Origin: Pseudonocardia hierapolitana
Lineage (GTDB): Bacteria; Actinomycetota; Actinomycetes; Mycobacteriales; Pseudonocardiaceae
NCBI RefSeq assembly: GCF_007994075.1
Contig: NZ_VIWU01000001.1
Coordinates: 6,944,001-7,008,000 of the forward strand
Length of the DNA: 64,000 nt
Direction of reading: 5' to 3'
The position numbers were made by a program, and so were the translations under genes. Position 1 is the stretch's first letter; every line of letters begins with the position of its first letter. Positions 40,220 to 49,327 of this stretch are shown piece after piece. Below the pieces are notes generated by a model that worked only from the letters and a program-made list of their open reading frames with translations, searched no databases and was not told where the DNA came from.

Positions 40220-41079
40220 GCCCCGAGGCCGAGCAGGCGGACGGCGTTCTCCTTGAGGATCAGCGGCCGGACCTCGTCCTTGAGGTCGAGCTTCGCGAAG
40301 TCGGTGAGCCACCGGTCCGGCGTGAGCGCCGGGAAGTCCGAGCCGAAGAGCACCTTCCTCTTCAGCAGCGAGTTCGCCTGTGCCACCAGCTGCGGCGGGA
40401 AGTACTTGGGGGACCAGCCGGAGAGGTCGATGTAGACCTGCGGCTTGTGACCGGCCACGGCGAGGGCCTCGTCCTGCCACGGCACCGACGGGTGGGCGAT
40501 GACGATCGGCATGTCCGGGAAGTCGACGGCGACGTCGTCGAGGTGGATCGGGTTGGAGTACTTCAGCCGGATGCCGCCACCGCCGCGCTGGCCCGCGCCC
40601 ACACCGGTCTGGCCGCTGTGGAAGAGCGCGGGCAGCCCGGCCTCGGCGATGACCTCGTACAGCGGGTACACCGCGCGGTCGTTCGGGTAGAACTCCTGGT
40701 CGCTCGGGTGGAACTTGAAGCCCTGAACGCGGTGGTCCTCGATCAGCCTGCGGGCGATCCGCACCGCCGCGGCGCCGCGCCCGGGATCGACGCTCGCGAA
40801 GGGGATCAGCGTGTCCGCGTGCTCCGCGGCCTGCTCGGCGATCTCCTCGTTCGACACGCGCGGCTCCCGGCCCGTTCGGGTCACGGAGTCGACCGTGAAC
40901 ACGACTGCCGCCATCGAGCGCTCCCGGTAGTACGCGGCGAGCTCGGGGACGGTCAGCTCGGGGATCTCGCCGAACGTTCCGGCGAGTGCCGCGGCGTCGG
41001 TCCCGGAGCGCTCCTCCTCGCTCACCGATGCCAGGACGTGCGTGTGCACGTCGATCGCGGTCAACCGGTCGACGTCCAT
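40216..41079 (-). CDS. Amidohydrolase-2-family metal-dependent hydrolase/decarboxylase
   Basis: 287 aa. The metal motif HxH is AIDVHTHV near the N-terminus; a later VQGFKFHPSDQEF carries the His, IVIAHPSVPW another His and VLFGSDFPALTPDRW the metal Asp. The fold includes ACMSD, 4-oxalomesaconate hydratase and gamma-resorcylate-type decarboxylases, so C-C cleavage, hydration or hydrolysis are all possible. RBS GGGGAG before ATG 41079. Coupled to the acyl-CoA ligase, so the acid it yields is probably activated next. Confidence 0.86.
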   Translation of the reverse strand: MDVDRLTAIDVHTHVLASVSEEERSGTDAAALAGTFGEIPELTVPELAAYYRERSMAAVVFTVDSVTRTGREPRVSNEEIAEQAAEHADTLIPFASVDPGRGAAAVRIARRLIEDHRVQGFKFHPSDQEFYPNDRAVYPLYEVIAEAGLPALFHSGQTGVGAGQRGGGGIRLKYSNPIHLDDVAVDFPDMPIVIAHPSVPWQDEALAVAGHKPQVYIDLSGWSPKYFPPQLVAQANSLLKRKVLFGSDFPALTPDRWLTDFAKLDLKDEVRPLILKENAVRLLGLGA

Positions 41080-41095
41080 GCGAACTCCCCGATGA

Positions 41096-41144
41096 GCCGT
41101 GAGTGGATACGAGGGCGGTGGCACCCGTATCCACTCACGACCTC
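41096..41144. repeat. 49-bp palindromic element in the divergent promoter region
   Basis: Perfect 14-bp inverted arms CGTGAGTGGATACG (41098-41111) and CGTATCCACTCACG (41126-41139) around a 14-nt centre. A degenerate copy of the same length is at 29846-29894. It lies 17 bp before the amidohydrolase start, so it may also act as an operator or as a hairpin in the leader. Confidence 0.75.
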
Positions 41145-41309
41145 TGCCGGGCCGACAGGGTGCAATGACCGATCGGACTCGGCCCGCCGACCGAGTGCGG
41201 CCGAGACACATGACGTGGATCGGGGGCCGGGAGGCCGCGGCGGGATGACGGCGCGCCCGTGGCGTGGGCATGCTGGCGGCCGGACGAGGGCGGGTCGGGA
41301 GGAGGTCGG

Positions 41310-42917
41310 ATGCCCCGAGGTTCTGCAACCGCAGCTCCACCGATCGACACGGCACCGCTCGTGGACTGGTCGCAGCTGTCCGCGTACGCCCCCGACGGGC
41401 TCGCGGTCGTCGACGCGCGCGGGCTCTTCGCACAGCTGAACCCGGCGGCCGTCGCGCTGCTCGTGATCGGCGTGGGCGAGCGGGACGCGGACGACCTCAT
41501 CGGCATGCCCGCGCCCTTCGAGCTCGTCCGTCCCGCGCAGGCGGGTGCCGCGGGCCTCCTCGAGGACGAGCCCGCCGAGCAGGTGTCCGTCTGGGCGCCG
41601 GTCGCCGGTCTGCGCCGGGAGTTCGCCTACCGCGCCCGCCCGCTGCCCGGCCCGGACGGCGCCACCGTCGTGGCGTTCCGGGACGTCACCGCGGAGCGGC
41701 ACCGGCAGCGGCGGGTGGCGGCGATCGCGCGGACCTCGGCGACGCTCACGTCGGCCCGGTCGGTCACGGCGATGCTCGACGCCCTGGCGCGCGAGGTGGT
41801 GCAGACCGACGCGCTGGCCGCCGTCCAGATCTTCACCTTCGACGGCGCGGGCCGGAACCTGCAGATCATGGGGTCGGCCGGCTTCCGGCGGTGGCCGGAC
41901 TTCTTCGACCGCCTCATGCGCTGCCGGGCGGGCGGCGCGGCGCTGCGCATGCTCGACGCGCTCGACGGGCGGGAACCGGTCGTGGTGCCCCACCGCTGGG
42001 GAATGATCAAGGACGACCCGGCGTGGGAGCCGCTGCGGGAGTACCTCGGCGAGCTCGAATGGGATTCGTTCGCGAGCGTCCCGCTGATGCTCCGCGGCCG
42101 GGCCGAGGGCGTGATGAACGCGTTCTTCGCGCCCGGCCAGGTCGTCGGCCGCTCGACCATCGAGTTCCTGGTGGCGATGGCCGAGCAGGCCGCCGTGGCC
42201 GTCGACTACGCCGCGCTGCTGCACACCGAGCGCGCGCTCGCCCGCCGCGAGGAACGCCAGCGGCTGGCCAGGGACCTGCACGACTCGATCGTCCAGCAGG
42301 TGTTCTCGGTCGGGATGCAGGCGAAGTCGCTGAGCGTGCTGGGCGGACGCGGCGGCCCGGTGCCCGCGGCGAGCGTGCAGCGGATCGCCGACGAGATCGA
42401 GGACCTGTCGAAGACCGTGCTCACCGACCTGCGGGCGATGGTGCACGAGCTGCGCCCCTCGACATCGGCGCAGCTCGGCCTGGGGGAGGCGGCCCGGGCG
42501 CTCGTCGAGAGCACCGGCAACCGCACCGGCCTGCGGTTCGACCTGCACGTGGGCGACGGGCTCGCCGACGTGGGTTCCGAGATCGCCGAGGACGCCTACC
42601 GCATCGTCGCCGAGGCCATCCACAACGTCGTCAAGCACGCCGAGGCCTGCGCCGTCACCGTCCGCGTCGGGGTGCGCGACCACGTGCTGACCGTGAGCGT
42701 CGCCGACGACGGGCGGGGCCTGCGCGTCGCGCGCGCCGCCGGCACCGGCCGGGCCGACGGGTACGGGCTGACGAGCATGCGCGAACGTGCCGAGCGATGG
42801 GGAGGCACGCTGCGGGTCCGGCAGCGCTCCGGCGCCGGGAGATCGAGCACCGGGACGTCCGTGCGGGCCGTCATCCCGCTGCCGGTGTCAGTGCCTCACG
42901 AGCGAGTCGCCAACTGA
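41310..42917 (+). CDS. PAS/GAF sensor histidine kinase (NarL-system type)
   Basis: 535 aa cytoplasmic kinase. PAS-like region about 20-125, GAF domain about 145-300, then HisKA_3 dimerisation with the phospho-accepting His324 in ERQRLARDLHDSIVQQVFSVGMQAKSL. The ATPase domain has N-box EAIHNVVKHAEA and G1 VADDGRGLRV plus GYGLTSMRERAERWGG. ATG 41310 with GGAGGAGG. No transmembrane segment. No response regulator is adjacent; a matching NarL-type regulator is at 49324-49986. The SDR gene starts 11 bp after its stop, so the kinase shares an operon with catabolic enzymes and may sense their substrate. Confidence 0.9.
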   Translation: MPRGSATAAPPIDTAPLVDWSQLSAYAPDGLAVVDARGLFAQLNPAAVALLVIGVGERDADDLIGMPAPFELVRPAQAGAAGLLEDEPAEQVSVWAPVAGLRREFAYRARPLPGPDGATVVAFRDVTAERHRQRRVAAIARTSATLTSARSVTAMLDALAREVVQTDALAAVQIFTFDGAGRNLQIMGSAGFRRWPDFFDRLMRCRAGGAALRMLDALDGREPVVVPHRWGMIKDDPAWEPLREYLGELEWDSFASVPLMLRGRAEGVMNAFFAPGQVVGRSTIEFLVAMAEQAAVAVDYAALLHTERALARREERQRLARDLHDSIVQQVFSVGMQAKSLSVLGGRGGPVPAASVQRIADEIEDLSKTVLTDLRAMVHELRPSTSAQLGLGEAARALVESTGNRTGLRFDLHVGDGLADVGSEIAEDAYRIVAEAIHNVVKHAEACAVTVRVGVRDHVLTVSVADDGRGLRVARAAGTGRADGYGLTSMRERAERWGGTLRVRQRSGAGRSSTGTSVRAVIPLPVSVPHERVAN

Positions 42918-42928
42918 GGAGGAACTCC

Positions 42929-43831
42929 ATGCTCGACGGCAGGGTTGCCGTGGTCACCGGGGCCGGGCGCGGCCTCGGCCGCTCCTACGCGATCGCGCTC
43001 GCCGCCGCGGGAGCGTCCGTCGTGGTCAACGACCTCGACGCGGACGTGGCCGAGGAGACGGTGAGGTCGATCGTCGACGCGGGCGGCAGCGCGGTGGCGG
43101 TGGTCGGCGCCGTGGGCGGCTCCGAGATCGCCGACGCGCTCGTCGCGCGGGCCGTCGACGAGTTCGGCCGCCTCGACGTGATGATCACCAACGCGGGCGC
43201 GCTGCGGGACAGGACGCTGCGCAACACCAGCGACGAGGACTTCGACCTGGTGGTGACCAGCCACCTGCGCGGGACCTTCACGTGCGGCCGTGCCGCGGTG
43301 CTGCGGTTCCGCGAGCAGGGCGAGGGCGGCCGGCTGATCCTGGTCGGGTCCCCGGCGGGCCAGCGGGCGAGCTTCGGCCAGACCGCGTACTCCGCGTCGA
43401 AGGGCGCGATCGTCGCCATGATGCGCACCTGGGCCGTGGAGCACGCCAAGATCGGCGTGACGGTGAACGCGATCGTCCCGACCGCCCTGACCCGCATGGT
43501 GGCCACCATCCCCGGCCTCGGCGAGCTCGTCGAGAAGGCCGACCGCGGCGAGCCGGTGCCGGAGCACATCCGCCGGAAGGGCCTCGGCACGCCCGACGAC
43601 GTCGCCCCGCTCGTCGTCTACCTGGCGTCGGCCGACTCGGCCGCCGTCACGGGCCAGGCCATCGCCGTGGGCGGCGACCGCATCGCCCTGTGGACCCACC
43701 CCGGTCAGGTCGCCGAGCAGCTGCGGGCCGGCGGCTGGACGCCGGAGGCTGTCCGCGACCTGTTCGCCACCGAGCTGAAGAGCGAGCTGCAGGACCACCT
43801 GCCGGCCCCGCTCGACATGGGAGGAGAGTGA
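42929..43831 (+). CDS. Short-chain dehydrogenase/reductase
   Basis: 300 aa NAD(P)-dependent oxidoreductase. The cofactor motif TGAGRGLGRSYA (TGxxxGxG), the NAG segment, and the catalytic Ser with YSASK are present (SPAGQRASFGQTAYSASKGA). NDLDA at the end of the second strand favours NAD. The extended C-terminus (WTHPGQVAEQLRAGGWTPEAV) resembles hydroxyacyl-CoA dehydrogenase parts of multifunctional beta-oxidation proteins such as MFE-2. RBS GAGGAGG. The stop is 1 bp from the MaoC hydratase gene. Confidence 0.91.
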   Translation: MLDGRVAVVTGAGRGLGRSYAIALAAAGASVVVNDLDADVAEETVRSIVDAGGSAVAVVGAVGGSEIADALVARAVDEFGRLDVMITNAGALRDRTLRNTSDEDFDLVVTSHLRGTFTCGRAAVLRFREQGEGGRLILVGSPAGQRASFGQTAYSASKGAIVAMMRTWAVEHAKIGVTVNAIVPTALTRMVATIPGLGELVEKADRGEPVPEHIRRKGLGTPDDVAPLVVYLASADSAAVTGQAIAVGGDRIALWTHPGQVAEQLRAGGWTPEAVRDLFATELKSELQDHLPAPLDMGGE

Positions 43832-43832
43832 C

Positions 43833-44294
43833 ATGGCCGCCGTCGTGGTCAACGGCATCGAGGGCGTCCAGGCTCTCCCGCTCGGCGAGGAGCTGGGCCG
43901 CAGCGAGCTGTACGAGATCACTCAGCAGGCAGTGAACCAGTTCGCCGACGCCACCGCGGACCACCAGTGGATCCACGTGGACCCCGAGCGGGCGAAGGAC
44001 GGCCCGTTCGGAGGCACCATCGCCCACGGGTACCTCACCCTGTCGCTGATCCCCCGGCTGATGCCCGAGATCGTCGAGTTCACCGGCTTCCGCATGGTGG
44101 TCAACTACGGCTGCGAGCGGGTCCGCTTCCCCGCGCCGGTGCCGGTGGGCAGCAAGGTCCGCGCCTCCGCCGTGCTCGACGCGGTCACCGAGGTGAAGGG
44201 CGGCGTGCAGCTCACCATCACCGTGACGATCACGGTCGAGGGGGCGGCCAAACCGGCCTGTGTGGCGACGATCCTCGTACGGCACCTGGTCTGA
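43833..44294 (+). CDS. MaoC-family enoyl-CoA hydratase
   Basis: 153 aa hot-dog-fold R-specific hydratase. The hydratase-2 motif is DHQWIHVDPERAKDGPFGGTIAHGYLTLSLIPRL, with the Asp and His catalytic pair. It hydrates a 2-enoyl-CoA (or dehydrates the 3-hydroxyacyl-CoA) for the neighbouring SDR. Together with the divergent acyl-CoA ligase they suggest an incomplete beta-oxidation route for a particular acid. Last gene of the operon; no clear terminator follows. Confidence 0.9.
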   Translation: MAAVVVNGIEGVQALPLGEELGRSELYEITQQAVNQFADATADHQWIHVDPERAKDGPFGGTIAHGYLTLSLIPRLMPEIVEFTGFRMVVNYGCERVRFPAPVPVGSKVRASAVLDAVTEVKGGVQLTITVTITVEGAAKPACVATILVRHLV

Positions 44295-44437
44295 TCGCAC
44301 GCAACGACCGTTCGGGCGAGGGGATCCGCCAGGGCGGAACGTGTCGTGACCGGGAGGTCGCTGTCCGGAGCTAACGATTTCGCCGCCACTCGACCCTGGG
44401 TGGTGTGACCTGCATCTCAGCAGGGGTACCGAGGGGC

Positions 44438-46363
44438 GTGACCACCACGCACCACCGCCCGACGAGTGCGCCCACCGTCCACCCGCTCGAGCCGCTGACG
44501 GCCGAGGAGATCACTCGCGCTGTCGATCTGCTCCGCGAGTCCGGCCGTCTCGGCGACGCGTGCCGCTTCGTCTCGATCGTCGTGCGCGAGCCGGAGAAGT
44601 CCGCGGTGCTCGCGTTCGACGCCGACGGGACCGTGACGCCGCGGGAAGCCGCTTGCATCGTGCTCGACAAGGCGGATGGAAGGACCTACGAGGCCGTCGT
44701 CTCGCTGGCCAACGGCGCCGTCACCCGGTGGGAGCACGTGCCCGGCGTGCAGCCGCAGGTGCTTCTGGAGGAGTTCTTCGCCTGCGAGGAGATCGTCAAG
44801 AACGATCCCGGCGTCCAGGAGGCGCTGCGCAAGCGCGGCGTCACCGAGTTCGACGGCGTCATGGTGGACCCGTGGTCGGCCGGGCACTACGGCGACGAGG
44901 ACGAGGGCCGCCTGCTGCGCGGTCTGATCTGGATCAAGATGGGCGGGCCGGACGACAACGGCTACGCCCACCCCGTCGAGAACGTCGTGGTCTACGTGGA
45001 CATGAACGCGGGGCGGGTCGTGAAGATCGAGGACCACGGGGTCGTCCCGGTCCCGCGGCAGCCCGGCAACTACACGCCCGACGTCGTCGCACCGCGCACC
45101 GACGTGAAGCCGATCGGGGTCACCCAGCCCGAGGGCACTTCGTTCGCGATCGACGGGCACGAGGTGCGCTGGCAGAAGTGGCGGTTCCGCGTCGGCTTCA
45201 CCCCGCGCGAGGGCCTCGTCCTGCACACCGTGCGCTACACCGACGGCGACCGCGAGCGGTCGATCCTCCACCGCGCGTCGCTGTCGGAGATGGTGGTGCC
45301 CTACGGCGACCCGGCGCCCACGCACCGCCGCAAGAACGCCTTCGACGCGGGCGAGTACAACATCGGGACGCTGGCCAACCCGCTCGAGCTCGGGTGCGAC
45401 TGCCTCGGCGAGATCCACTACTTCGACGCCGTCCTCGCCGACGCCGAGGGCAACCCGCTGACGATCCCGAACGCCGTGTGCCTGCACGAGGAGGACTACG
45501 GCCTACTGTGGAAGCACACCGACTTCCGGACCGACAAGACCGAGGTCCGCCGCTCGCGGCGGCTGGTCGTCTCGTTCGTCGCGACCGTCGGCAACTACGA
45601 GTACGGCTTCTTCTGGTACCTCTACCAGGACGGCACGGTCCAGTTCGAGGTGAAGCTCACGGGGATCATGTCGACCGGCGCGGTTCCGCCGGGCACCACG
45701 CCCACGCACGGTCAGCTCCTCAACGCCGACGGGCTCTACGCGCCGATCCACCAGCACGTGTTCAACATGCGGCTGGACTTCGACGTCGACGGCGTCGCCA
45801 ACTCCGTCCACGAGGTCGACACGGTGACCGACCCGGCCGGCGCGGAGAACCCGCTGGGCAACGCCTACCGCACCGTCGACAGGCTGCTCGAGACCGAGCG
45901 AGCCGCCCAGCGGAACGTGAGTCTCGACGCCGCCCGGTACTGGAAGGTGGTCAACCCGCACGAGCGCAACGCCGTCGGCGAGTCGCCGGGCTACGCGCTC
46001 AAGCCGCACGGCACCGTCGTGCCGTTCGTGCGGCCCGAGGCGAGCGTGCTGAAGCGGGCCGGCTTCATGGCCCACCACCTCTGGGTCACCCCGTACGAGC
46101 GGGGCGAGCGGCACGCCGCGGGCGACTACCCGAACCAGCACCAGGGCGGCGACGGGCTGCCCCGCTGGACCGCCGCGGACCGCGACGTGGCCGATACCGA
46201 CGTGGTGGTCTGGTACACGTTCGGCGAGCACCACGCCGCCCGGCTGGAGGACTGGCCGGTGATGCCGGTGCAGTACGTCGGGTTCTCGCTGCAGCCGGTC
46301 GGGTTCTTCGACCGCAACCCCGCATTGGACGTGCCGCGCCCGATGGACGGGCACCACGGCTGA
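44438..46363 (+). CDS. Copper-containing primary-amine oxidase
   Basis: 641 aa. It oxidises primary amines to aldehydes, H2O2 and ammonia using self-made topaquinone. The TPQ precursor is Tyr387 in VGNYEYG (motif N-Y-E-Y), the catalytic base Asp303 in AFDAGEYNIG, and copper ligands His438 and His440 in IHQH with a third His in FGEHHAARLEDWPVMP. The 84-residue distance from base to TPQ is the same as in the Arthrobacter enzyme. No signal peptide, so cytoplasmic. GTG 44438 is preferred for its GAGGGG site; GTG 44405 would add 11 residues. Followed by an amino-acid/amine permease. Confidence 0.95.
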   Translation: MTTTHHRPTSAPTVHPLEPLTAEEITRAVDLLRESGRLGDACRFVSIVVREPEKSAVLAFDADGTVTPREAACIVLDKADGRTYEAVVSLANGAVTRWEHVPGVQPQVLLEEFFACEEIVKNDPGVQEALRKRGVTEFDGVMVDPWSAGHYGDEDEGRLLRGLIWIKMGGPDDNGYAHPVENVVVYVDMNAGRVVKIEDHGVVPVPRQPGNYTPDVVAPRTDVKPIGVTQPEGTSFAIDGHEVRWQKWRFRVGFTPREGLVLHTVRYTDGDRERSILHRASLSEMVVPYGDPAPTHRRKNAFDAGEYNIGTLANPLELGCDCLGEIHYFDAVLADAEGNPLTIPNAVCLHEEDYGLLWKHTDFRTDKTEVRRSRRLVVSFVATVGNYEYGFFWYLYQDGTVQFEVKLTGIMSTGAVPPGTTPTHGQLLNADGLYAPIHQHVFNMRLDFDVDGVANSVHEVDTVTDPAGAENPLGNAYRTVDRLLETERAAQRNVSLDAARYWKVVNPHERNAVGESPGYALKPHGTVVPFVRPEASVLKRAGFMAHHLWVTPYERGERHAAGDYPNQHQGGDGLPRWTAADRDVADTDVVVWYTFGEHHAARLEDWPVMPVQYVGFSLQPVGFFDRNPALDVPRPMDGHHG

Positions 46364-46381
46364 CGGGTCGGGAGGCCCACC

Positions 46382-47809
46382 ATGGACGAGCGAACAGCAG
46401 GCCGAGCGGAGGCGGGGCTCGAGAAGACGTTGGGCACCTGGCCGGTCTTCGTGGCCGGAGTCGGCCTCGTCGTCGCGGCCAGCACCCTGGTCAGCGACTT
46501 CGTCGGCTACTTCACCATCGGTCTGGCGTTCCTCGTCGCCCTCCTTATCGCGTTCCTGATCAACCTCCTCCTCGGTCTGTCGTGCGCGGAGCTGTCCACG
46601 ACGTACCCGAGGGCCGGGGCGCTGTACGAGTACGGATCGCGCGCGATCCCGTGGCGGGGCGCGTCCGTCGTCACGGGGCTCTTCCTGGCCTTCGCGTTCT
46701 ACGGGATGTTCGGCTTCGTCGGGGCGCTGGAGATCTCGGCGGGCTCGTTCGGGCTCCAGGCCCTGTTCGGCGCCACCGGCAGCCTGGCTCCGTGGATCAT
46801 CGCGATGACGGTCCTCGCCACCCTGCCCAACCTCGTGCACGTGCGGACGATGGCGATCATCGAGGCCGCGGTCCTCGTCGGCATGCTGACCACCCGGTGG
46901 TTCTTCGGTCTCGCCGGATGGACCGGCTTCTCGAACACCGGCGCCTGGTCGGCGAGCAACTGGGTCAGCGACATCGGGGTGTTCGAATGGTCCGCCATCG
47001 CCGGTGCGCTGGCGCTGGCGTACTGGAGCTTCGTCGGCATCGAGTTCGTCGCCCCGCTCGCCGAGGAGACCCGCAATCCCCGGCGCAACCTCCCGGCCGG
47101 GATCGTCCTCGGGTTGCTCGCGATCCTCGCCACCTCGGCGTTCATGGGCACCGGTGTGGGTGGGACGCAACCGCGTGCGGAGTGGGAGGAAGCGGCCATG
47201 GGGCCGGCCGGCTGCGACGGGAGCTGCCCGCAGCTCGTGGTCGGGGAGGCCATGTTCGGTGGGTGGGGTCGGGGCCTCATGGCCCTGGGCACCGCGGCCG
47301 CCACCTACACGTCCATGGTGATCGTGCTCGCGGCGATGCCCCGGATCCTCTACGGGATCGCCCGTGACGGCTATCTGTTCGGTCCGCTGTCGCGCGCGTT
47401 CGCCTATCTGCACCCCCGCTTCCGCACGCCGTGGGTGGCGGTACTCGTCACCGCGGTCCTGTACTGCGTCGTCGCGATCTTCTTCAACGACGTGGTCGCC
47501 CTCATCTACGCGGGTTCCTACGCCTGGGTGATCATCTACATCTTCTGGCACCTGCTGGTGATCATCTCCAGGTTCACGGACCCGGACGTCGCCCGTCCGT
47601 TCCGGCTGCCGCTCGCGGTGCCGATCCTCGGCGCCGCGGGGACGGTGTTCGCGCTCTACTACGCCTTCCAGGGACAGCACGGCACGTACGGCCTCATGTC
47701 GCTCTACGTCTTCGGCGGTGCCCTGGTCGCCGCGCTGGTCTCCTACGCACTGGCGGGCACGAGGAGACGGGTGCGGGTGCCCGGCGAGCACGGGTCGAGA
47801 GCGGAGTGA
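46382..47809 (+). CDS. APC-superfamily amino-acid/amine permease
   Basis: 475 aa with about twelve transmembrane helices. The first helix region TLGTWPVFVAGVGLVVAASTLVSDF and LSTTYPRAGALYEYGSRA correspond to the APC substrate-binding and TM2-3 region, and FVGIEFVAPLAEETRNPRRNLPAGI is the TM6 stretch with the E-T-xNPxR signature. It follows the amine oxidase by 18 bp, so an amine or amino acid substrate is likely. RBS GGGAGG. Confidence 0.9.
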   Translation: MDERTAGRAEAGLEKTLGTWPVFVAGVGLVVAASTLVSDFVGYFTIGLAFLVALLIAFLINLLLGLSCAELSTTYPRAGALYEYGSRAIPWRGASVVTGLFLAFAFYGMFGFVGALEISAGSFGLQALFGATGSLAPWIIAMTVLATLPNLVHVRTMAIIEAAVLVGMLTTRWFFGLAGWTGFSNTGAWSASNWVSDIGVFEWSAIAGALALAYWSFVGIEFVAPLAEETRNPRRNLPAGIVLGLLAILATSAFMGTGVGGTQPRAEWEEAAMGPAGCDGSCPQLVVGEAMFGGWGRGLMALGTAAATYTSMVIVLAAMPRILYGIARDGYLFGPLSRAFAYLHPRFRTPWVAVLVTAVLYCVVAIFFNDVVALIYAGSYAWVIIYIFWHLLVIISRFTDPDVARPFRLPLAVPILGAAGTVFALYYAFQGQHGTYGLMSLYVFGGALVAALVSYALAGTRRRVRVPGEHGSRAE

Positions 47810-48378
47810 TGCGTTCCGAGCGCCTGGCGCCACTGTCGCTGCGGCACCGCGTGTCGCTGCTCTACGAGGGGCGCCGCAGTGCGGTTCTCGCGGAACCCGT
47901 GGACGCCATGCGCCGGGCCGGGCTCCACCCCGCCGTCGAACCCCGTTCCCGGTACGCGAGGAGCCTGCTGGGGGATGACACCACCGTGGAGGTGGGCTTC
48001 GCCAGTTCCGTCCGGATCTTCGGGGCCCTCATCGACACCCTGTGGACGGGGAAGCGCGAGGGTGCCCTGCCACCGGCGGTCCTCGCCTACCGGTTCGGCC
48101 GGGGCGGCCGCTTCGTGGCGAAGACCAGCAGCCGTCGAGGCGGCGACCTGGCGGATGCGCTCAACGACGACCCCGCCCTCCGGCCGCTCCTCGCCCGGGC
48201 CGAGCTGAAGAACATCCATCTGGCGCAGGGCCTGCAAGGACGATCGGTGCAGCTGCAGCCCCTGGCCGGGACCATCACCGCCCTGTACTTCCCGCCCCTC
48301 CCGCCGTACACCGTGCTGATCCGGCCCGACGAGGCGGACGCCCAGCTGGCGCTCCTCACCCGCCTGCTCGCGGGCTGA
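47809..48378 (+). CDS. Hypothetical protein in the amine-oxidase operon
   Basis: 189 aa, soluble, no recognisable domain. Features: MRSERLAPLSLRHRVSLLYEGR at the start, a central FVAKTSSRRGGDLADALNDDPALRPLL and a Pro-rich YFPPLPPYTVLIRPDEADAQ near the end. Its ATG overlaps the permease stop by 1 bp (TGATG), so it is translationally coupled and belongs functionally to the amine oxidase/permease unit. A copper or topaquinone maturation role would be only a guess. Confidence 0.75.
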   Translation: MRSERLAPLSLRHRVSLLYEGRRSAVLAEPVDAMRRAGLHPAVEPRSRYARSLLGDDTTVEVGFASSVRIFGALIDTLWTGKREGALPPAVLAYRFGRGGRFVAKTSSRRGGDLADALNDDPALRPLLARAELKNIHLAQGLQGRSVQLQPLAGTITALYFPPLPPYTVLIRPDEADAQLALLTRLLAG

Positions 48379-48469
48379 CCGGGCCGTGTCATATGACGTA
48401 CGCGGCCGGATGACGGAGTGCCGGGGGCAGACCGGTCATGCGTGGGATGGCCACCCGCCCTGCGCCGTC

Positions 48470-48475
48470 TAGCGT
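48470..48475 (+). promoter_or_regulatory. -10 box of the leaderless folP transcript
   Basis: TAGCGT-CGTTGC-ATG(48482), no ribosome site. A 10-bp palindrome GTCATATGAC lies at 48388-48397. Confidence 0.55.
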
Positions 48476-48481
48476 CGTTGC

Positions 48482-49327
48482 ATGTTGCTCGAACGCTGCA
48501 CCGTGATGGGCGTCGTCAACGTCACCCCGGACTCGTTCTCCGACGGCGGGTGGTACGCGACGACGGACGCCGCGGTCGCGCACGGCCTCGCGCTGCGGGC
48601 CGCGGGTGCCGACTACGTCGACGTCGGCGGGGAGTCGACCCGGCCGGGCGCGGGACGGGTGGACCCCGAGACCGAGCTCCGCCGGGTGCTGCCCGTGGTG
48701 GCCGAGCTGACGGCCGCGGGGGTGCCCGTGAGCGTGGACACGATGCGGGCGAGCGTCGCCGGGGCGGCGATCGACGCCGGCGCGGTGATCGTCAACGACG
48801 TCAGCGGCGGGCGGGCCGACCCGGAGATGGCCGCGGTCGTGGCGGGAGGCGGGGCGTCGTGGGTGCTGACCCACGCCCGCGGCGCCAGCAGCGACATGTA
48901 CGCCACAGCCGTGTACGACGACGTCGTCCAGGACGTGGCCGCGGAGCTGCGGGCGCGCGTCGACGACGCGGTCGCCGCCGGCGTGCATCCCGACCGGCTG
49001 ATCCTCGACCCGGGCATCGGCTTCGCCAAGCGGCCGGAGCACAACTGGACCCTGCTCGCCCACCTCGACGCGCTCGTGGCGCTCGGGTTCCCGCTGCTGG
49101 TCGGGGCGTCGCGCAAGAGCTTCCTCGCCGATGTGCTGCCCGAAACCCGGGCGGCGGCGGACCGGGACGCGGCCACCGTCGCGACCACCGTGATGGCTGC
49201 GCTCGCCGGGGTGTGGGGCGTGCGGGTGCACGACGCCGCGGCCTCGGTGGACGCAGTGAGCGTGGTCGCCGCGCTCCGGGCCGCGCGGGGCGCCCCGGTC
49301 CCTCCCGTCCCGGTCGGCGCGCGATGA
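48482..49327 (+). CDS. folP: Dihydropteroate synthase
   Basis: Folate pathway: joins p-aminobenzoate to the pterin diphosphate. 281 aa. Motifs in order: [46 protein letters not shown] in place of the common MHMRG-type motif, [21 protein letters not shown] and WGVRVHD. Pattern closest to actinobacterial FolP1. It stands without other folate genes, but the stop overlaps the response-regulator start by 4 bp, an unusual pairing. The 51.9-55 kb folate-C1 operon is on the other strand nearby. Confidence 0.93.
   Translation: MLLERCTVMGVVNVTPDSFSDGGWYATTDAAVAHGLALRAAGADYVDVGGESTRPGAGRVDPETELRRVLPVVAELTAAGVPVSVDTMRASVAGAAIDAGAVIVNDVSGGRADPEMAAVVAGGGASWVLTHARGASSDMYATAVYDDVVQDVAAELRARVDDAVAAGVHPDRLILDPGIGFAKRPEHNWTLLAHLDALVALGFPLLVGASRKSFLADVLPETRAAADRDAATVATTVMAALAGVWGVRVHDAAASVDAVSVVAALRAARGAPVPPVPVGAR

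Noticed and set aside
41179..41198. Inverted repeat ACTCGG...CCGAGT before the kinase gene
   Set aside because: Short arms in GC-rich DNA; expected by chance.
48388..48397. Palindrome GTCATATGAC as an operator of folP
   Set aside because: Only 10 bp, single copy and 94 bp before the start; insufficient to claim a site.
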